From Kiritimatiellales bacterium (GTDB lineage: Bacteria > Verrucomicrobiota > Kiritimatiellia > Kiritimatiellales > Pontiellaceae): 9,719 nucleotides of DNA. Below the pieces are notes generated by a model. That model saw nothing but the letters and a program-made list of their open reading frames with translations, was not told the DNA's origin and made no database searches. The DNA lies in assembly GCA_021734595.1 (NCBI GenBank), contig JAIPIO010000154.1, positions 1-9,719 on the forward strand. Direction: 5' to 3'. How positions within the stretch are numbered: the first letter of the stretch is position 1; each line of letters opens with the position of its first letter. The position numbers were made by a program, and so were the translations under genes. Positions 6,474 through 9,719 of this stretch are shown here, one piece after another.

Positions 6474-6608
6474 CTAAAATGTGACGAATTTGATCAGGGC
6501 CGCAACGGTGATGGCAATGGCAAGAAGGACATAAATGCGCGGACGCGGGCGGTCCGCCAACATGCCGATGGTAATGCAGACAGCAGTTAATCCAATAACC
6601 AAGCCCAT
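6474..6608 (-). CDS. 44-aa two-helix small membrane protein, function unknown
   Basis: ATG at 6608-6606 to TAG at 6476-6474. The product begins MGLVIGLTAVCITIGMLA (1-18, hydrophobic), turns through DRPRPR (19-24), and ends IYVLLAIAITVAALIKFVTF (25-44, hydrophobic). This is a helical hairpin with a positively charged turn, which by the positive-inside rule would face the cytoplasm. It starts 6 bp after the copolymerase stop and ends 28 bp before the ligase start, filling the gap between them, which argues for a real co-transcribed gene. The ribosome-binding site is weak, so translation may be coupled to the upstream stop. I do not recognise the family. Its position suggests a partner of the copolymerase or the ligase/polymerase in the inner membrane, but that is inference from context only. 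The short length makes the call less certain than its neighbours. Confidence 0.7.
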   Translation of the reverse strand: MGLVIGLTAVCITIGMLADRPRPRIYVLLAIAITVAALIKFVTF

Positions 6609-6614
6609 GAGATC

Positions 6615-8897
6615 TTATATCCAGCGGTACAGCCATTCCGGAATCCAGTGTTCCGAGTAATTCGCGACACATCCCAAAATCCTGTTCTTTCCCAGAGTGG
6701 CAAGGTCGTTGCGCAAACGTTCCTTCCGGGTATGGTAGCGCTTGGCAACCACAAGCGCCCCGTCGGTAAACTGCACGCACATTCGGGCGTGCGAAGACAG
6801 GCGCAAGGCGGGCAGTTCAATCAGCACAAGCCGGAACCGTTGTCGAATATGTTTGATCAATTCCGGAAACTGCTCGTGCTCGAAGAGGTTTCCCTGCAAC
6901 GCGTCCGACCGACCGTACGGCAGGACATATAAATTGTCGATGCACGTCGGATGAATAACATCGGACGCGGGTCGTTCGTCCGCCACGAAATTCACCAACC
7001 CTGCAGCATCCGGGCCGGCGAATTTGCCGGACAATTCAGGGTTGACCGCGTTGGCATCGACAATGAGAATTGGCGTCCGCGAGTCCATGGCGTTCACAAT
7101 GGCCAGATTGGCGGCCAGCAAACTCTTTCCTTCGCCAGGATTAGCGCTGACAATACTCCAGGCCACGTTTTTGCTCGCGGGGTACATGGCTTTGCCGTTG
7201 ATAAGGATAGTGCGCAGTTTTTCGGAGAAAGAATGCAACTGCCGGTTTTCTCGCTTGGTTTCTGCATTCTGGCCGGCAGGCTCGATAACGTCAGGATCAA
7301 GGATGAAATCGGGCGGAAAGTTTGCGGGCATCACCGTCCGCGACACGGTTAGCGGTCGGTTCACTCTCCGCACCAGATCCGCCAGCAGCCCGGCAATATC
7401 GAAGCGGCTCCGTGCCATGTCACGAAACATCTTAGGCAGGGTTCCCAGCAACGGTGCCCGGCATGTTTTTTCCAGTTCGGACACCCGTATGATTGCTGGA
7501 TCCATAAGTTCGAAGATGAACAGCAACGCCAGCCCAACCACCAGACCGCCAGCCATCCCCGCGAGAGCAAACTTCTTACGATTGGGGCGGAACCTGGACA
7601 GCGGCGTTCTGGGCGGATCAATCACGGTGAAGCGATTTTCCTGCTGCTTGAGCTCGACCGCTCGCGCAATGCGCGCCTGTTCGAGTTTTATCCGCAAATT
7701 ATCGTATACCGTTTGCAGGCTGCGCTCCTCTTCCTGCAGGCGCTCAAGTTGCCTTGTGCTGTCCGCGAGCATCTCCAGGCTTGCGCGAACCTCCTGCTCC
7801 CGTTGCCGAAAGACCTCGAGCCGCCTTTTCAGGTCCGCGACTTCTATTTCCTTTTCCTGCAAGCGGGCGTACGTTCTGAGATATTGCGGAGACTTTATGC
7901 GCTCTTCCTCTTTGTCCTCCTCTTCGTCCTGATCCTGCCGCGCATCCTTTTCTTCACGCAAGAGCCTTCGAACAGTGTCCATTTCTTCCTCCAGCCTGAC
8001 GATGTCCGGGTGCGATTCACGACGGATCGCCAGCAATTGCGCTCGTTCCAGCTTGAGCGCACGATAACGCGTTTCGTAGGGCGAATCGTATCCGTGATGA
8101 TACATATCCGAGGAGACGATCGGCCCGTCTTCCTCAAGGCGTTTGGCCAGCAGTTGCGCTTCGTCACGCGTTTTTTTCAATTCCAACTCTATCATCACCA
8201 ATTCCTCTTCCCGGCGGACTTGGTCATTGCGCAAGGCTGTATACCGCTGAATCATTTCCAGGTTTTGGGTTTCGAACGTCTGCAGCTCTGTCTGGGCGGC
8301 CATAAGCTCCTCGCGGTACTCGTCGAGCTGTTGTTGAATGAAGGAAACCGCGACCATGGCTTCTTCACGGCCGGCCGCCAGCATTCTGTTGACGTAGAAC
8401 TGCCCGGCGAAGGCCGTAATTTGACGGGCCAAATCCGGTGTGCCGGCAACACATTTAAGTGTAAAGGAATTGTGCTGTAGATCGCTAATGTGGATGTTGC
8501 GGCGCAGTTCTTTGATTAACGCCTCACGTTCCCGGGCGCCCTCGACATCCGCGTCCAGGTTTAACTCGTCAATCAGTTGTTCAATAAGCAGCCTGCTGTG
8601 TATAATCTTACGTAATGTGGAAAGACCATCCGGGTCGGCCAGCGTCACGGCGGTGTCGAATTTGACCAAAGGGTTGAGGATGTTCGAGCGGGACTGCATA
8701 ATGGTGGATGTGGCCATGTAAGATGGGGGTATTATCAGGCTTAAGGCAATACTTAAAACCGGTATCAGAATGCAAGGAATAACAAACAGGCGCTTGCGTC
8801 GAAAGAATACCTCCAGGAAGTAGTAGATATTGAAATCTCCCAAGAAGCCTTGGTCCTCGCGTTGTTCAAATGCTTTTTTGTCGGGAAACAATGTCAT
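6615..8897 (-). CDS. Wzc/GumC-like polysaccharide copolymerase with degenerate BY-kinase domain
   Basis: This 760-aa inner-membrane protein is of the PCP-2a type, which sets chain length and links polymerisation to the outer-membrane exporter. Layout: cytoplasmic start; TM1 about 36-57; Wzz domain to about 170; long periplasmic coiled coil about 180-420 with an acidic stretch (321-333); a proline-rich PPRTPLSRFRP (428-438); TM2 about 442-463; cytoplasmic P-loop domain about 555-760. Walker A is intact (ANPGEGKS, 585-592, K591). Walker A' reads LIVDANAVNP (611-620), so D614 is present but the usual second acidic residue is N616. Walker B reads LVLIELPAL (690-698), with E694 in place of the usual aspartate. 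The C-terminus (WIPEWLYRWI) lacks a tyrosine cluster; only Y747 and Y757 are near the end. I infer weak or lost kinase activity, with ATP binding perhaps kept. The ATG at 8897 lacks a clear ribosome-binding site and follows the export gene by 68 bp. Confidence 0.93.
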   Translation of the reverse strand: MTLFPDKKAFEQREDQGFLGDFNIYYFLEVFFRRKRLFVIPCILIPVLSIALSLIIPPSYMATSTIMQSRSNILNPLVKFDTAVTLADPDGLSTLRKIIHSRLLIEQLIDELNLDADVEGAREREALIKELRRNIHISDLQHNSFTLKCVAGTPDLARQITAFAGQFYVNRMLAAGREEAMVAVSFIQQQLDEYREELMAAQTELQTFETQNLEMIQRYTALRNDQVRREEELVMIELELKKTRDEAQLLAKRLEEDGPIVSSDMYHHGYDSPYETRYRALKLERAQLLAIRRESHPDIVRLEEEMDTVRRLLREEKDARQDQDEEEDKEEERIKSPQYLRTYARLQEKEIEVADLKRRLEVFRQREQEVRASLEMLADSTRQLERLQEEERSLQTVYDNLRIKLEQARIARAVELKQQENRFTVIDPPRTPLSRFRPNRKKFALAGMAGGLVVGLALLFIFELMDPAIIRVSELEKTCRAPLLGTLPKMFRDMARSRFDIAGLLADLVRRVNRPLTVSRTVMPANFPPDFILDPDVIEPAGQNAETKRENRQLHSFSEKLRTILINGKAMYPASKNVAWSIVSANPGEGKSLLAANLAIVNAMDSRTPILIVDANAVNPELSGKFAGPDAAGLVNFVADERPASDVIHPTCIDNLYVLPYGRSDALQGNLFEHEQFPELIKHIRQRFRLVLIELPALRLSSHARMCVQFTDGALVVAKRYHTRKERLRNDLATLGKNRILGCVANYSEHWIPEWLYRWI

Positions 8898-8965
8898 ACA
8901 TGTCCATGATGCCGTTGGGTGACCGTTGTTTGTTGCCGCTGACAGTTCACTGGGCCGGGGAGCGG

Positions 8966-9719
8966 TTATTCCGGATCGAAGATGTCAGCTACGGAGTTGC
9001 TCATCAGCAATACGCTCAGGGATGGCGTAATTTGACGCAGCAGGTAGTTGAAGCGTGCAATGTTTTTACTGGGCACGAAGATGATATCGTTGTTTCCGAT
9101 GGCCGTACCGGCTTCCGTCAGATCTCCATCAATGGCCGAATGCATGTCTATTTCCATGACTTTTCCGGCGGCACTTCCGGAACGCTTTAACAGCTGTACT
9201 TTTGTGTCAGCGGCGTCTTCAGTGACACCGCCGGCCATGGCGATGGCACGCACAATATCGACATTGCGTGAACGAGCGTACGCACCGGGACGACCGACTT
9301 CACCCAGAATGAAAAACATGTCCTCCGCGTTTCTGCCGACGAAAACCGTATCGTCGGGTTGCAGGGGTATATTCAGCTCACGATTGCCCCGCTGTATGAG
9401 ATCGTATAAATCAACCGTGATCAATATTCCCTTGCCGCGAACAATGTTGCAGGCCCGCATGTCGGCGTCACGAGTGAGCCCCTGAGCGCGGGCCAGGGCG
9501 CCCAGCAGCATCGGGCGTCCCTTGAAATTATACTCGCCCGGCCACCGCACCTCCCCCAGCACAAAAATGCGGTTGTTATTATATTCTTTGACGATAATGT
9601 TCAGGTCAGGATTCCGGTAGTACTTGCCGAGCCTGTCTGCCATGTAATCGGCGGCTTGGTCTCGAGTCATGTCTTCCAAGTGACAGACCCCCACAAAGGG
9701 CAGCGTGATGCATCCGTCC
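8966..9719 (-). CDS. Wza-like polysaccharide export protein, N-terminus cut by window edge
   Basis: The frame is open from the right edge (first full codon 9718-9716) to TAA at 8966-8968, giving the last 250 residues. This family forms the outer-membrane channel through which the polymer leaves. Visible: the end of the Poly_export domain (PF02563) with the typical DGCITLPFVG opening and DYMADRLGKYYRNPDLNIIV; SLBB domain 1 (about 50-125, starting VLGEVRWPGEYNF and AQGLTRDADM); SLBB domain 2 (about 136-215, ILGEVGRPGAYARS and AMAGGVTEDA); and a C-terminal helix (about 218-240) that could be the membrane-spanning helix known in Wza. The signal peptide and lipobox, expected upstream, are outside the window. 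A GTG at 9694 could be read as a start but lies inside the Poly_export domain, so the gene clearly continues beyond the edge. The copolymerase gene follows after 68 bp; the two families work as a pair. Confidence 0.93.
   Translation of the reverse strand, partial: DGCITLPFVGVCHLEDMTRDQAADYMADRLGKYYRNPDLNIIVKEYNNNRIFVLGEVRWPGEYNFKGRPMLLGALARAQGLTRDADMRACNIVRGKGILITVDLYDLIQRGNRELNIPLQPDDTVFVGRNAEDMFFILGEVGRPGAYARSRNVDIVRAIAMAGGVTEDAADTKVQLLKRSGSAAGKVMEIDMHSAIDGDLTEAGTAIGNNDIIFVPSKNIARFNYLLRQITPSLSVLLMSNSVADIFDPE

Noticed and set aside
7024..7932. 302-aa plus-strand open frame opposite the copolymerase
   Set aside because: Serine/arginine-rich composition and lack of motifs mark it as the antisense shadow of a well-supported gene. 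The same holds for the plus-strand frames at 5604-6242, 1874-2632 and 7713-8480.
1..9719. CRISPR arrays, tRNA or rRNA genes, transposase genes, integrase or attachment sites
   Set aside because: I saw no spaced repeats, cloverleaf-like sequences or matching protein motifs. The only mobile-element-like signal is the non-coding inverted repeat at 3000-3111.

Overview
The window is one stretch of a Wzx/Wzy-type extracellular polysaccharide (capsule/EPS) locus. Every supported gene lies on the minus strand, so the locus reads from high to low coordinates. An outer-membrane export protein with SLBB domains plus a Wzz/BY-kinase-like copolymerase points to a diderm (Gram-negative-type) bacterium. 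GC content is moderate. I cannot place the phylum; PVC-group or Desulfobacterota-like is only a guess.

Order of transcription: (1) 3' part of a Wza-like polysaccharide export protein (8966-9719, start outside the window); (2) a Wzc/GumC-like copolymerase with a fused but degenerate tyrosine-kinase domain (6615-8897); (3) a 44-aa two-helix membrane protein with no known function (6474-6608); (4) an O-antigen ligase/Wzy-like polymerase split over two frames (6146-6445 and 4905-6119), the break falling on a run of seven T; (5) a Wzx-type flippase (3263-4810); (6) a 273-bp gap holding a 112-bp inverted-repeat element (3000-3111) and short flanking repeats; (7) an ExoV-like polysaccharide pyruvyltransferase (2060-2989); (8) a FemAB/GNAT-type N-acyltransferase (964-2052); (9) a GT4 glycosyltransferase running off the left edge (1-954).

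How the genes would work together (inference from the families): glycosyltransferases, of which one is visible, build a lipid-linked repeat unit. The pyruvyltransferase and acyltransferase decorate it, Wzx flips it, the Wzy-like protein polymerises or ligates it, the Wzc-like protein controls chain length, and the Wza-like protein exports it. No initiating sugar-phosphate transferase is in the window. Genes 2-3 and 6-8 are 6-9 bp apart, which suggests co-transcription. The inverted-repeat gap divides the cluster into an upstream assembly half and a downstream modification half.

The most interesting signal is the frame break in the ligase. It falls exactly on a U UUU UUA slippery heptamer, with a GGAG Shine-Dalgarno-like motif 11 nt upstream and an 8-bp perfect stem starting 3 nt downstream. 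That layout resembles bacterial programmed -1 frameshift sites such as dnaX. A homopolymer sequencing error or a true frameshift mutation is the simpler alternative.
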